In this document: in pieces, positions 1 through 8,305 of the stretch
Numbering within the stretch: position 1 is the stretch's first letter
How the letters are laid out: every line of letters starts with the position of its first letter
Source of the DNA: Paraburkholderia unamae
Lineage (GTDB): Bacteria; Pseudomonadota; Gammaproteobacteria; Burkholderiales; Burkholderiaceae
Reading direction: 5' to 3'
Length of the DNA stretch: 64,000 nt
Assembly: GCF_003268775.1 (NCBI RefSeq)
Contig: NZ_QLSU01000001.1
Span: 548,272 to 612,271 of the forward strand
The notes under the pieces: model-generated
Told to the model about the DNA's origin: nothing
Database searches by the model: none
Seen by the model: only the letters and a program-made list of their open reading frames with translations
Position numbers and translations under genes: made by a program

Positions 1-134
1 AAAGGCGATGCGCGTTTGGAATGGATGTGCGTCCGACCGACAAGCGCGAATCGTGGCGAACGCGAACGTTCCTGATGAATCGGTTGCAGTCCTTAGCGAT
101 AGTGCTTTAGCCCTCTCGTCCTGGCGAGGGTTGC

Positions 135-518
135 TCACGTCGCGTACTGCGCCACCCCGTTGCCAAACGACCAGTTCTCCCGCGCGACATCCACGAGATT
201 GACGAACACGTCCTCGCGCCTCACCCCCGGATCGCGCGCGAGGTTGTCGGCAATCTGCGCAAACAGCGCCTTCTTCTGATCCTGTCCGCGCGTATTGCTC
301 ACGGCAATCTGGATCATTATCAGATCGTCGCTGCGCTCGATGCCCAGGTAATGCCGCCCGAACACAAAGTTATCGGCGTCGTGCTCGGTCACGATCATGA
401 ACTGATCGTCCTCGGGCGCCTTGAACACTTCCATCAACGCAAGGTGAACGCCTTGCATGAGCGCTTTGCGATAGGCAGCGGGCTTGCCTGCGCGAACCGC
501 GATTCGGGTGAATGGCAT
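135..518 (-). CDS. Tautomerase family protein
   Basis: Predicted 127-residue member of the 4-oxalocrotonate tautomerase-like superfamily. These enzymes use an N-terminal proline, exposed after Met removal, as the catalytic base. The start is set at 518 because it gives Met-Pro (MPFTRIAVRAG) and has AAGGAG six bases upstream. An in-frame Met nine codons earlier (545) would bury the proline and lacks this spacing. The length is about twice that of the 60-70-residue 4-OT subunits and fits the longer tautomerase families that carry two beta-alpha-beta units in one chain. It is divergent from a LysR-type regulator, with only 97 bp between the starts, which suggests control by that regulator. The substrate cannot be told from sequence. 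Confidence 0.85.
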   Translation of the reverse strand: MPFTRIAVRAGKPAAYRKALMQGVHLALMEVFKAPEDDQFMIVTEHDADNFVFGRHYLGIERSDDLIMIQIAVSNTRGQDQKKALFAQIADNLARDPGVRREDVFVNLVDVARENWSFGNGVAQYAT

Positions 519-573
519 GTCGTGCTCCTTCGGTGGGTTTGACATGACAGAAGACTAGGCGCGATCTATCATA

Positions 574-604
574 ATGAAAATACATCAATAGATATTTCAT
601 CTAT
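574..604. promoter_or_regulatory. Inverted repeat between tautomerase and LysR genes (candidate LysR operator)
   Basis: The AT-rich divergent intergenic region contains ATAGAT-N5-ATCTAT at 588-604, a perfect 17-bp dyad, and another ATCTAT at 574-579. LysR-type regulators typically bind such interrupted dyads between themselves and a divergent target. The right half-site ends 11 bp before the LysR start codon, so binding would also fit autorepression. Seen directly as a palindrome; binding is inferred. Confidence 0.45.
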
Positions 605-615
605 TTTCAATTGAA

Positions 616-1467
616 ATGAAACCGCTCGATCTCGATGCCGTGCGCGCCTTCGTGCTCGTCGCGGAACTGCGCAGCTTCACGCGCGCCGCCGACGCTCTCG
701 ACACCACGCAATCGGCCGTGAGCCTCAAGCTCAAGCGCCTCGAAGCGCATCTGGGCAAGCAGTTGCTCGAACGCACGCCGCGCGTGGTGCGGCTCTCGCC
801 CGACGGCCTCACGTTCCTCGCCGCCGCGCGCGACCTGCTCGGCGCCCATGAACGGGCGCTCGAATCCCTCTCGGGCAACGAGCGCCGCCTCGTGCTAGGC
901 CTGAGCGAGCACGTCGCCGATGCGAACCTCGCCCGCCAGCTCGCCCAGTTGCGTATTCACGATCCGGGGCTCGTGGTCGAGCTCCATCTGGGACTCTCGG
1001 CGCAATTGCTCGCGCAGTTCGACGAACGGCGGCTCGACGCGGTCATCGTGCGTCAGGAGGAAGAGGAAGCGCCGCGTGGCGACGCGAAGCGGCTCTTTGC
1101 GGAGCCGCTCGTCTGGCTCGCCGCGCCGCAATGGCAGTGGCAGCCCGGCACGGCGCTGCCGCTCGCGCTGCTCGCCGCGCCCTGCGCGGTGCGCTCGGCG
1201 GCGATCCGCGCGCTGGACGCCGCAGGCGTCGCGTGGACCGAGGTGTTCGTGGGCGGCGGCGTAGCCGCCGTGGGGGCGGCACTGGCAGCGGGTCTTGCGG
1301 TTTCGCCGCTGGCGCGCCGGGTCGCGCCGCGCGAGCTGATCGACGTCGGCGCGCGGCTCGGCTTGCCGGCGCTACCGGCCTCGCACGTCATGCTCCATAC
1401 GCGGGTGCGCGAGCCGAGAACCGCGGCAACGCTGCAATTGCTGGCCTCGGGGCTCGGGGCGGGCTGA
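616..1467 (+). CDS. LysR-family transcriptional regulator
   Basis: 283-residue LysR-type regulator, a normal family length. The N-terminal winged helix-turn-helix is clear: LDAVRAFVLVAELRSFTRAA leads into a recognition helix around TTQSAVSLKLKRLE, residues about 5-60. The rest matches a periplasmic-binding-protein-like effector domain, though its C-terminal half is Ala-rich and poorly conserved. It is divergent from the tautomerase gene with a dyad in the shared 97-bp spacer, so that gene is the likely target. The effector is unknown and may be a substrate of the tautomerase pathway. Confidence 0.92.
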   Translation: MKPLDLDAVRAFVLVAELRSFTRAADALDTTQSAVSLKLKRLEAHLGKQLLERTPRVVRLSPDGLTFLAAARDLLGAHERALESLSGNERRLVLGLSEHVADANLARQLAQLRIHDPGLVVELHLGLSAQLLAQFDERRLDAVIVRQEEEEAPRGDAKRLFAEPLVWLAAPQWQWQPGTALPLALLAAPCAVRSAAIRALDAAGVAWTEVFVGGGVAAVGAALAAGLAVSPLARRVAPRELIDVGARLGLPALPASHVMLHTRVREPRTAATLQLLASGLGAG

Positions 1468-1511
1468 GCGAGCGAAAGCGCCACCGGGAGGCGCCCAGGC
1501 GAGGCAGCCGA

Positions 1512-1988
1512 TCAGCTCAGGATCGGCGGCAAATCGTGCGGCTGGGGTATCGCGCGCGGCACGCGCGGCGGCGGCGCATCCACCACGAGCTTGTGGCGAG
1601 GCGCGGGACGCACGGCGGCGGCTTTTGGCGCGGGGCGCTTCTGCGTGGCGCCCCGGGTCGCGGCCGGCTCATGCGGTCGCGCCGCCGTGTGAGCCTCGCC
1701 GTGCGTATGCCGTTGCGTCCCAGCATGCCCCGCTGCGTGCCGGGACTTCGTCTTTGGCGCGGCATGCGCGCCCTTCGCATGACCGGCGTGCTCCTGCGCA
1801 TGCGACTGCGCAAGCCCGCGCGAACCATGAGCGCCACGCGATTTGCCCGCATGGCCGGCCTGAGAACCCTGAGAGCCCTGAGAACCGTGAGTGCCATGCG
1901 AACCATGAGAGCCCTGAGCGGGCTGTCCCGCCGACCACGCCGGCATTGAAAACATCATCGCCGCGACCATCCATACGCCTGCCCGCAC
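1512..1988 (-). CDS. Secreted Gly/Ser/His/Ala-rich low-complexity protein
   Basis: 158-residue protein not assigned to any family. It appears to start at GTG 1988, preceded by a strong GGAGGAG about six bases away. Residues 1-20 look like a Sec signal peptide (hydrophobic core VWMVAAMMFSMPAWSA). The mature part opens with tandem GSHG/THG/SQG triplet-type repeats, continues as a His-, Ala-, Gly- and Lys-rich stretch, and ends in a Pro-rich tail. There is no enzymatic motif. The many His residues could bind metal, but this is speculation. The opposite strand is also open over much of this region, as expected for such GC-rich repetitive codons; the signal peptide and ribosome-binding site favour the minus strand. 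Confidence 0.6.
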   Translation of the reverse strand: MRAGVWMVAAMMFSMPAWSAGQPAQGSHGSHGTHGSQGSQGSQAGHAGKSRGAHGSRGLAQSHAQEHAGHAKGAHAAPKTKSRHAAGHAGTQRHTHGEAHTAARPHEPAATRGATQKRPAPKAAAVRPAPRHKLVVDAPPPRVPRAIPQPHDLPPILS

Positions 1989-2055
1989 TCCGTCTCCTCC
2001 TCGAATGCCGTCTTTGTCCGGAAATGTTCCGGCGAGGATTATACCGAGTCAAAAC

Positions 2056-2083
2056 TTGCAATAATCCATATATGGACTAATAT
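2056..2083 (+). promoter_or_regulatory. Promoter of the Xre/RES module with a 12-bp operator in the spacer
   Basis: TTGCAA (2056-2061) and TAATAT (2078-2083) are 16 bp apart and resemble sigma-70 -35 and -10 boxes. The spacer contains the perfect palindrome TCCATATATGGA (2065-2076). The antitoxin ATG is 32 bp beyond the -10 box. A dyad between the -35 and -10 boxes is where a toxin-antitoxin operon would be expected to carry its autorepression operator. Confidence 0.55.
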
Positions 2084-2115
2084 CTACTAAAAGTTCAAAT
2101 CAGGACTCGACCACC

Positions 2116-2544
2116 ATGCCACATGCCGCAGCTTCCACCTCGCCGGCGCGACGACCCGGCGCCGAGCCTTCGTTGACCGAGATGTCGGCGGCGGGCCTGA
2201 GGGCCTTCTTCCGGATTGCGGGCGACTGGGACCTGAGCGCCGAGGAGCAAATCGTGCTGCTCGGTTCTCCCGGCCGATCCACCTTCTTCAAGTGGAAGCA
2301 GTCGCCGCAAAGCGCCCGCCTCGGCCGCGACACCCTGGAGCGGCTTTCGCTCCTCCTCGGCATTTACAAGGCGCTGCAAATCCTCCTGCCGCAACCCGCC
2401 GCCGCCGACACCTGGATCAAGCGTCCCAACAGCGCCCCGCCGTTCGGCGGCCGGCGCGCGCTGGACCGCATGCTGGCCGGCAACGTCAGCGACCTCGTGG
2501 CCGTGCGCCAGTATCTCGACGCAATGCGAGGCGGCTGGGCGTGA
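2116..2544 (+). CDS. Xre/MbcA/ParS-family antitoxin (DUF2384)
   Basis: 142-residue antitoxin of the Xre/MbcA/ParS type paired with RES toxins. An N-terminal helical DNA-binding region (about 20-85, with LSAEEQIVLLGSPGRSTFFKW) is followed by the DUF2384 toxin-binding C-terminus, which includes WIKRPNSAPPFGGRRALDRM and a terminal LVAVRQYLDAMRGGW. These features are typical of the family. It precedes its toxin with a 4-bp overlap (GTGA), the usual order for these modules. It should neutralise the RES protein and autorepress through the palindrome at 2065-2076. Confidence 0.9.
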   Translation: MPHAAASTSPARRPGAEPSLTEMSAAGLRAFFRIAGDWDLSAEEQIVLLGSPGRSTFFKWKQSPQSARLGRDTLERLSLLLGIYKALQILLPQPAAADTWIKRPNSAPPFGGRRALDRMLAGNVSDLVAVRQYLDAMRGGWA

Positions 2545-3242
2545 CGCAAACACACTGGCAAGACCGCTGGCGCAGCGCGCAACTCACCTGGTCACCCGCG
2601 TTCCGCGTGATCCCCACCCGTTTTCCGGCCGTGAACCTGTTCGACCGCGTGGCGTCGGCGGACGACTTCGACGCGCTTTACGCGCTCGAGGCGCTGACCA
2701 ACGACCGTCTGCGCACGGAAACCGGCGACCTCGACCTCGTGCCGCGCGAAGAGCGCCGCTTCGGTCCGGGCTATGGGCCGATCATGGCCGCGTTCACGCA
2801 TTTGAATCCGCAGGGCAGCCGCTTTTCCGATGGCACCTACGGCGTGTTTTATTGCGCGCGCTCGCGCACCACGGCCGTGGCGGAAACGCGCTATCACTCG
2901 GCGCTCTTTCTCGCGGCCACCAGCGAGCCGCCTATCCGCCAGCAAATGCGGCTCTATACGGTGATCGCGCACGGCGAGGTGATCGACCTGCGCGACGACC
3001 CCGCGCTCGATCCCGGCGTGCTCTCGCCCGACGACTACACCGCGGGCCAGGTGCTGGGACGCGCGGCGCGCGTTGCGCGCGCGCCAGGCATTGCCTATCC
3101 GTCCGTGCGCGACGATGGCGGCGAATGTCTCGCCGCGCTCAGCACGACGCTGCTGCGCGCGTGCCATCACGCGGCGTATCTGGAATACAACTGGAACGGG
3201 CACACCATCGACATGGTGTTCGAGTTGAATCGCATCGTGTAG
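2541..3242 (+). CDS. RES-domain toxin (NAD+-consuming)
   Basis: 233-residue RES family protein starting at GTG 2541, which overlaps the antitoxin stop (2542-2544) in GTGA. An upstream in-frame extension to 2292 lies inside the antitoxin gene and is not credible. Characteristic RES elements are present: FRVIPTRFP near the N-terminus, GTYGVFYCARSRTTAVAET with the Arg and Glu, and YPSVRDDGG with the Ser that gives the family its name. Characterised RES toxins (for example MbcT) degrade NAD+, some by phosphorolysis, and halt growth. All three hallmark residues appear intact, so the toxin is predicted active. The family assignment is firm; the exact reaction here is inferred. Confidence 0.9.
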   Translation: MTQTHWQDRWRSAQLTWSPAFRVIPTRFPAVNLFDRVASADDFDALYALEALTNDRLRTETGDLDLVPREERRFGPGYGPIMAAFTHLNPQGSRFSDGTYGVFYCARSRTTAVAETRYHSALFLAATSEPPIRQQMRLYTVIAHGEVIDLRDDPALDPGVLSPDDYTAGQVLGRAARVARAPGIAYPSVRDDGGECLAALSTTLLRACHHAAYLEYNWNGHTIDMVFELNRIV

Positions 3243-3254
3243 ATGCGAGCGGCT

Positions 3255-3995
3255 TCAGGGCAGAACGATCGCCGCCGCGCCATGCGCCAGCGCTTCGACC
3301 GTCGAAGCCGACCACACGCGCGACGTGAGCGCCTCGACAATAGTCAGGCGTCCTTCAGTAATGAACGCGCCCGTGTCGATGAACACCTGCGAGCCGATCT
3401 GGCGCACTTCGCGCACGGGCGTATGCCCGCAGAACGTGAGCGAGAGTGCGAAATGCGGCGGCTCGCCCGCGCCGAGCACGAGATCGCGCCCCCATAACAG
3501 ACGCTCGCGCACGTCCGGTTCGAACTGGCCGCTGTCGAGTGCGGCGTCGTCGCCGAAAAATTCCGCGTGGATGATATTGAAGCGCTTGGGGCCCTCGCCC
3601 ACCACGCGCACGAGCGGCAATTGGCGCAGTCGTTGCGCATAACGCACGAGCACGTCGTCGGGCACGCTCTGCGCCCAGCCGCCGCCAATGCCATACCAGC
3701 GGTGGCGCGGCATGCGCCCTTCGGCGACGGCGCAAAGCGCGTCTTCGTGATTACCGAGCACGGCATGGAACCACGGCTTGTCGAGAAGCGCGAGCGCCTG
3801 CTCGCACTGTTCGCGGTCGCCGCGATCGACGAGATCGCCCACCGAAAACAGCCGGTCGTGCGCGGTGTCGAAGTCGACCTCGCGCAGCAAATAGCGCAAG
3901 GCCTCCACGCAACCATGCAAATCGCCTACAACAAAATCGCGACCTGCAAGGTTGGCGGCGTGGTGCTGCACGAGGGCGTCGGATGTGTGCGTCAT
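3255..3995 (-). CDS. Metallophosphoesterase, PrpA/PrpB-like serine/threonine phosphatase
   Basis: 246-residue calcineurin-like phosphoesterase. The metal-binding signature is complete: GDLHG (24-28), GDLVDRG (53-59), GNHE (81-84) and a C-terminal GHTP. This spacing is that of the bacteriophage-lambda/PrpA class of small protein phosphatases, which usually bind two Mn2+ or other divalent ions. The gene is convergent with the RES toxin, 12 bp apart, and is probably transcribed alone. The ribosome-binding site in front of ATG 3995 is weak. Physiological substrates are unknown; diadenosine tetraphosphatase activity is less likely given the size and the PrpA-like order. Confidence 0.88.
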   Translation of the reverse strand: MTHTSDALVQHHAANLAGRDFVVGDLHGCVEALRYLLREVDFDTAHDRLFSVGDLVDRGDREQCEQALALLDKPWFHAVLGNHEDALCAVAEGRMPRHRWYGIGGGWAQSVPDDVLVRYAQRLRQLPLVRVVGEGPKRFNIIHAEFFGDDAALDSGQFEPDVRERLLWGRDLVLGAGEPPHFALSLTFCGHTPVREVRQIGSQVFIDTGAFITEGRLTIVEALTSRVWSASTVEALAHGAAAIVLP

Positions 3996-4169
3996 TACGT
4001 CATCATAGCGCTGTGTGAATGGGCCGTATGCGCGCCAAACATCGTATCGAATGCGATTTCGATGCGCGCTGCACGGAGGCGATCAATGCGAGCAAGCAGC
4101 GTGCCTGATCCGCGCAGGCACGCTTCGATTCGCCGGCGCGGCGTGTAAGCGCAATGCATAACCCGCGCA

Positions 4170-5564
4170 TTACTGCGGTTGCGCGCGCAACGCCGCCACC
4201 TGATCGGGCGTGAGCGTCGCCTGCGGATTGCCGAACTGTTTCGTCACGTAGTTCGAAATCGCCGCGACCTGGTCGTTGCTCAACTCGTCGCCGAACGCCG
4301 GCATCAGCACGTCGGCGTCTTTCGTTTTGCGCGCCACGCCGTGCAGGATCACCATCGCCAGATTGTTCGCACTGGCCGCGCCCGCCACGCTGTTATGAAT
4401 GAGTGACGGATACGCCCCCGGCGCGCTCGCCCCCACGCCCTCGCCGGTCCAGTTGTGGCAGCTCGCGCAGTTCGCCACGAACAGTTGCAGGCCATTCACG
4501 CTCGTGATCGCGGTGCCGCGCAGCGAGGTGATGTCGTTCGCGGCCGGCTTGCCCCACGTATCGCGCGAGCGCGCCACGCCGCCCGAAACCGGCTGCTGCG
4601 CACGCAGGTAGGCCACCACCGAGCGCAAGTCCTCACGCGTCAGATATTGCGTCGAGTTCAACACCACATCGGCCATCGGCCCTGCCGCATTCGCATGGCC
4701 CGGCGCAACGCCCGTCGACAGATACGAAATCAACACCTCGTCGCTCCAGTTGCCAATGCCGCTCGTGCGGTCCGGCGTGATGTTGTACGCATCCCAGCCC
4801 GCTTGCGTCGCGCCCGAGAATCGCCCGGTCGTCTTCAGGCCCTGCATGAAGTTGCGCGGCGTGTGGCACTCCTCGCAATGCGCAAGGCCTTTCACGAGAT
4901 ACGCGCCGCGGTTGTATTCGGCGCTTTGCTTCGGGTCGGGCACGAAGCGGCCTTCATTGAAGTTGAAGAGATTCCAGAACAGCATCAGCCAGCGCTGATT
5001 GAACGGGAAGCGCAGTGCGTTCGCGGGCGGCCTGTAATGCACGGGCGCAACGGTGTTCAGATACGCGCGGATCGCGAGCACGTCCTGCTCCGTCACGCGC
5101 GTGAATTCGACATACGGAAACGCGGGATAAAGCCGCTCGCCACTTTTGCCGATGCCTTCATGCATCGCGCGCACGAAGTCGGTGTCGCTCCACTGGCCGA
5201 TGCCGGTATCGGGGTCTGGCGTGATGTTCGGCGTGTAGATCTTGCCAAACGGTGTATTGATGGCAAGGCCTCCCGCAAACGGCCTGCCCGGATCGGCGGT
5301 ATGGCAGGCGGCGCAGTCGCCCACGCGCGTGAGGTATTCGCCGCGTTTGACGAGGTCGGGCTTGTTCGCGCCCACGGCGGGAGACGAGGTGTCGTCGCCG
5401 CGCGCGGAAGACATCGGCAGTTCGTCGACGGGACGCGTTTGCGATTCATGCGCAGCGTGCCACGCGATATACAGTGCGAAGGCGCTAAAGAGCGCGGCCG
5501 CAAGCGCGGCGCGCGCACGCTTCTGTCGCTCGGTGCTCACGGCTGAAGACTTCGTTGCTTTCAT
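4170..5564 (-). CDS. Membrane-bound tri-heme cytochrome c subunit of sugar/polyol dehydrogenase
   Basis: 464-residue cytochrome with three CXXCH heme-binding motifs: CAACH (84-88), CEECH (230-234) and CASCH (366-370). One hydrophobic N-terminal segment (about 18-38) acts as a signal or anchor, so the hemes face the periplasm. Three tandem cytochrome c domains are the layout of the cytochrome subunits of gluconate 2-, sorbitol- and FAD-dependent glucose dehydrogenases, which pass electrons from the flavoprotein to ubiquinone. It lies 19 bp downstream of the GMC flavoprotein gene and is the last gene of that operon. Confidence 0.92.
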   Translation of the reverse strand: MKATKSSAVSTERQKRARAALAAALFSAFALYIAWHAAHESQTRPVDELPMSSARGDDTSSPAVGANKPDLVKRGEYLTRVGDCAACHTADPGRPFAGGLAINTPFGKIYTPNITPDPDTGIGQWSDTDFVRAMHEGIGKSGERLYPAFPYVEFTRVTEQDVLAIRAYLNTVAPVHYRPPANALRFPFNQRWLMLFWNLFNFNEGRFVPDPKQSAEYNRGAYLVKGLAHCEECHTPRNFMQGLKTTGRFSGATQAGWDAYNITPDRTSGIGNWSDEVLISYLSTGVAPGHANAAGPMADVVLNSTQYLTREDLRSVVAYLRAQQPVSGGVARSRDTWGKPAANDITSLRGTAITSVNGLQLFVANCASCHNWTGEGVGASAPGAYPSLIHNSVAGAASANNLAMVILHGVARKTKDADVLMPAFGDELSNDQVAAISNYVTKQFGNPQATLTPDQVAALRAQPQ

Positions 5565-5583
5565 CGTCTGTCTCGCGTTTGCA

Positions 5584-7185
5584 TCAAAGCTCGTGGCGCA
5601 GCTTGTCGGCCAGCTTCAGCGACAACGCGGCGATCGTGAGCGTGCAGTTCACCGAGGCGGCGGTCGGCATCACCGCGCTGCTGGCAATGAACAGGTTCGA
5701 ATGATCGTGCGTGCGGCAGTCCGCATCGACGACCGAATCGGCGGCGTTCGCCCCCATGATCGTCGTGCCCATGATGTGGTTGTTGGGCGCGAACGTGTCG
5801 TCGAAGGTGATCTCCGTGCCGCCGAAAAGCTGCGCGATCTGCGCATAGTGTTCATGCGTGTTGGCGGCGCTTTTCTTCACGTAGTCGTTGATCGAGTAGT
5901 AGATCTCGGGCTGCGCGATGCCGAGCCCGTCCTTGTGCTCGCCCGAAGGCAGCACGCGGTTCTGCGGCTCGGGCAGGTGCTCGTGGAAGCTGTTGATGTT
6001 GAGCGTGCGCGAGGCGCGCTCGCGGATCTGCCGGTCGAGTTCCGCGCCCGTCAAGCCGTTCTTGATGAGCGCGGCGGCAATGGCCATGGTGGGGACGCCG
6101 TTCGAGAGATGCAGCTTCTTCGCCGCATAGTCGGAGCGGAACGCGCCGTCGCGGAAATTCACGACCGACGTCATTTCCATGGGCCCGCGCCCCGGCCACA
6201 GCGGCTCGTTGGCGAGGAACGTGACGCCCGTGCCCGGATGATCCATGAGATTGCGGCCCACCTGGTCGGAGCTGTTGCCAATGCCGTGCGGGAACGCGTC
6301 GCTCGTCGACATCAGCATGAGCTTGGGCGTTTCGATGCCGTTCGCCGCGAGCACGAAGAGCTTGCCCGTCACGCGCGTGCTGCTGCCGTTCGGGTCCTTG
6401 TAGTGCAGCGCGGTGATGAGGCCTTTGTTATCGGCTTCGATGCGATACACCACCGCTTGCGGCACGAGCTTCGCGCCCGCGCGCTCGGCCTTGTCCGCAT
6501 GCATCACGCCGTTGTACATCGCGCCGATCGGACAGATGGGCATGCAATTGTTGTTGCCGCAGCAAGTGGGCCGCGCATCGTAGGGGCGGCTGTTGCGCGC
6601 AACCGGTTCGGGCACCACGTGAAAGCCATTCGCATTCAACACATCGGAGAAGCGCTGATCCATGTATGAGAGCGGCAGCATGCTCATTGGGTAAGGCTTC
6701 GAGCGCGGCGAGCCGAGATCGTGCGTAGTGCCCGGGCCCGACACGCCGAGCTCCACCTCGGCGAGCTGATACCACGGTTCGAGCGTTTCATACGGATACG
6801 GCCAGTCGCGGCCCACGCCGTACTGTGTGTTCAAACGAAAGTCCGAGGGCAGCAGGCGCCATGCCGCAGCGGCCCAGTGCCAGGTGGTGCCGCCCACGAG
6901 CCGCAGATACTGCGAGTTGTACGGATAGTCGCCCTTCTGCACGAGGTAGTCGTTGGGCGGCGAGTATTCGGGATGCGGTGCGAAGCTGGTAGAAGGATAA
7001 GGCGTGGCGAAGTCGGCTTTCGCGGGCGAATTGCGGAAGTTCTCCACGATCTGCCAGCGCGCGAGGCGCGGTCCCGCTTCGAGCAGGATCACGGAGGCGC
7101 CGGACTGGGCCATCTGGTGCGCCACCAGACTGCCGGCCACGCCAGAGCCGACGACGACTACGTCGGCGGAATGTTCTATCGCCAT
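5584..7185 (-). CDS. GMC-family FAD-dependent sugar/polyol dehydrogenase, catalytic subunit
   Basis: 533-residue GMC oxidoreductase. The FAD-binding Rossmann motif GSGVAGS is at residues 13-19, followed by the acidic end of the second strand (LLEAG). The C-terminal region has NNHIMGTTIMG, with the likely catalytic His, and a terminal FAD-contacting stretch. Cysteines at 208, 209, 214 and 218 (CC-x4-C-x3-C) match the [3Fe-4S] cysteine set known from the alpha subunit of the Burkholderia cepacia FAD-dependent glucose dehydrogenase, which is nearly the same length. GAAAGAGG lies ahead of ATG 7185. Gene order small subunit-flavoprotein-cytochrome also matches that system. Gluconate, sorbitol or another polyol remain possible substrates. 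Confidence 0.9.
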   Translation of the reverse strand: MAIEHSADVVVVGSGVAGSLVAHQMAQSGASVILLEAGPRLARWQIVENFRNSPAKADFATPYPSTSFAPHPEYSPPNDYLVQKGDYPYNSQYLRLVGGTTWHWAAAAWRLLPSDFRLNTQYGVGRDWPYPYETLEPWYQLAEVELGVSGPGTTHDLGSPRSKPYPMSMLPLSYMDQRFSDVLNANGFHVVPEPVARNSRPYDARPTCCGNNNCMPICPIGAMYNGVMHADKAERAGAKLVPQAVVYRIEADNKGLITALHYKDPNGSSTRVTGKLFVLAANGIETPKLMLMSTSDAFPHGIGNSSDQVGRNLMDHPGTGVTFLANEPLWPGRGPMEMTSVVNFRDGAFRSDYAAKKLHLSNGVPTMAIAAALIKNGLTGAELDRQIRERASRTLNINSFHEHLPEPQNRVLPSGEHKDGLGIAQPEIYYSINDYVKKSAANTHEHYAQIAQLFGGTEITFDDTFAPNNHIMGTTIMGANAADSVVDADCRTHDHSNLFIASSAVMPTAASVNCTLTIAALSLKLADKLRHEL

Positions 7186-7359
7186 TATCGACCTCTTTCT
7201 TTTGGCTTTCGTTGTGGGGACCCGGCGCGGCCTGTTATGTATGCCGATGCATCGCGAAGGCGACGCGCCGGCAGCTGTGCGAGAGGCAGCCGCTGCGAGG
7301 TCTTCCGGCCGCGCATGGCGCCGCCGGCAACTGCGTGTTGCGTTATTCCGTCATTGGCG

Positions 7360-7956
7360 TCACCCGCCTGCGGGTTTCAGCGTCCAGTAGAACGGCACGT
7401 CACGGCAATACGAGGGAATCGTCAGCACGTCGCTGACCGGATCGAACATCAGCGCCTTTTCATAGGCCACCACCTGCACATGCGGCATCTCGCCCACGAG
7501 CCCGAGATACCACGCGCGCATGATGTCGCCCACGGTCGAGGCGAGTTCGGGCTGATCGGTCTTGAGCGCGGCGGTCACCGTGTCGGAGGGCACGCCGCCG
7601 TGGCCTTGCAGCCAGGTGCCGAGCGAGGCGACGTTCGCCTCGAACTGGCTGCTCGCGCGGGCGAGCGCGGCATAGACGCGCTGGCCGAGCACCGTGTCGA
7701 AGCCGGTGCGGCCGGTGAGGTGTTGCGAGAGCTTGATGAAGGCGTCGTAGCCGCTGTCCGCGCCTGAAGCGGCAGCAGGCGTGGCCGCGAGCGCGCGGCC
7801 CATGCCAAAGGGTGCGCCGGAGCGCCCGGCGGCCGCGAAAGCAAGCAGCGCCGCCGCGCACGCACCGGTTACGAAGCGGCGGCGGCCAGGGCGGCCGGGC
7901 GCGGCGGGAAGGTCGTACGGCGCCTGGGACGTCCCGTGTTGTGTCGCATCTGTCAT
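7360..7956 (-). CDS. Small (Tat-exported) subunit of FAD-dependent sugar dehydrogenase
   Basis: 198-residue protein of the sorbitol/sugar dehydrogenase small-subunit family. The start at 7956 has GGAG just upstream and places a twin-arginine signal (RRRFVTG, 25-31) before a hydrophobic stretch ending in Ala-rich sequence. In known three-part dehydrogenases this subunit escorts the cofactor-loaded flavoprotein through the Tat pathway, because the flavoprotein has no signal of its own; the GMC protein here also lacks one. It is the first gene of the operon. The 174-bp gap to the GMC gene is unusually long, so an additional internal start site is possible. Confidence 0.85.
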   Translation of the reverse strand: MTDATQHGTSQAPYDLPAAPGRPGRRRFVTGACAAALLAFAAAGRSGAPFGMGRALAATPAAASGADSGYDAFIKLSQHLTGRTGFDTVLGQRVYAALARASSQFEANVASLGTWLQGHGGVPSDTVTAALKTDQPELASTVGDIMRAWYLGLVGEMPHVQVVAYEKALMFDPVSDVLTIPSYCRDVPFYWTLKPAGG

Positions 7957-8305
7957 CAGCACTCCAGATGAGGTCGATCCCCGCGAGCGATCCCGCATGG
8001 GGGCGAAACACGCTTGCCGCCGGCGCGGGCGGCGCAATTCACGTATAACGTTCGCAATCGTCGTGCTGCGTGCATGGTCCAGGCGCGTGTGCCAGATGCG
8101 CTTCGGGCCTGCGCCGCGCCTGCGATGAAAGGAACGTTGCCGCGTTGCGCAAGCAATATAGCCTCTTCCGCCCCTCCAAGACAAACCGAAAGGTTCGATG
8201 CCCGGTATAACGGCGCGTCGCAGCGGCACTTTCATGCAAGGTAGAATCGCCGCAACATTACGCCACCAGCGCCACCACGCGCCACCGCGCGCCACGCCAT
8301 ACGCC
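7957..8305. other. Divergent intergenic region between dehydrogenase operon and DUF1345 gene
   Basis: 349 bp without a credible gene. It must hold the promoters of both divergent units. TAGAAT at 8242-8247 is a possible plus-strand -10 box for the DUF1345 gene, but no good -35 box accompanies it. Open frames running through here are extensions of the neighbours without ribosome-binding sites. Confidence 0.4.

Noticed and set aside
1..134. Short plus-strand frame from position 8 and an imperfect CCCTC/GAGGG hairpin near 112-131
   Set aside because: The frame has no supporting features, and the stem is only five pairs with a mismatch, too weak for a terminator.
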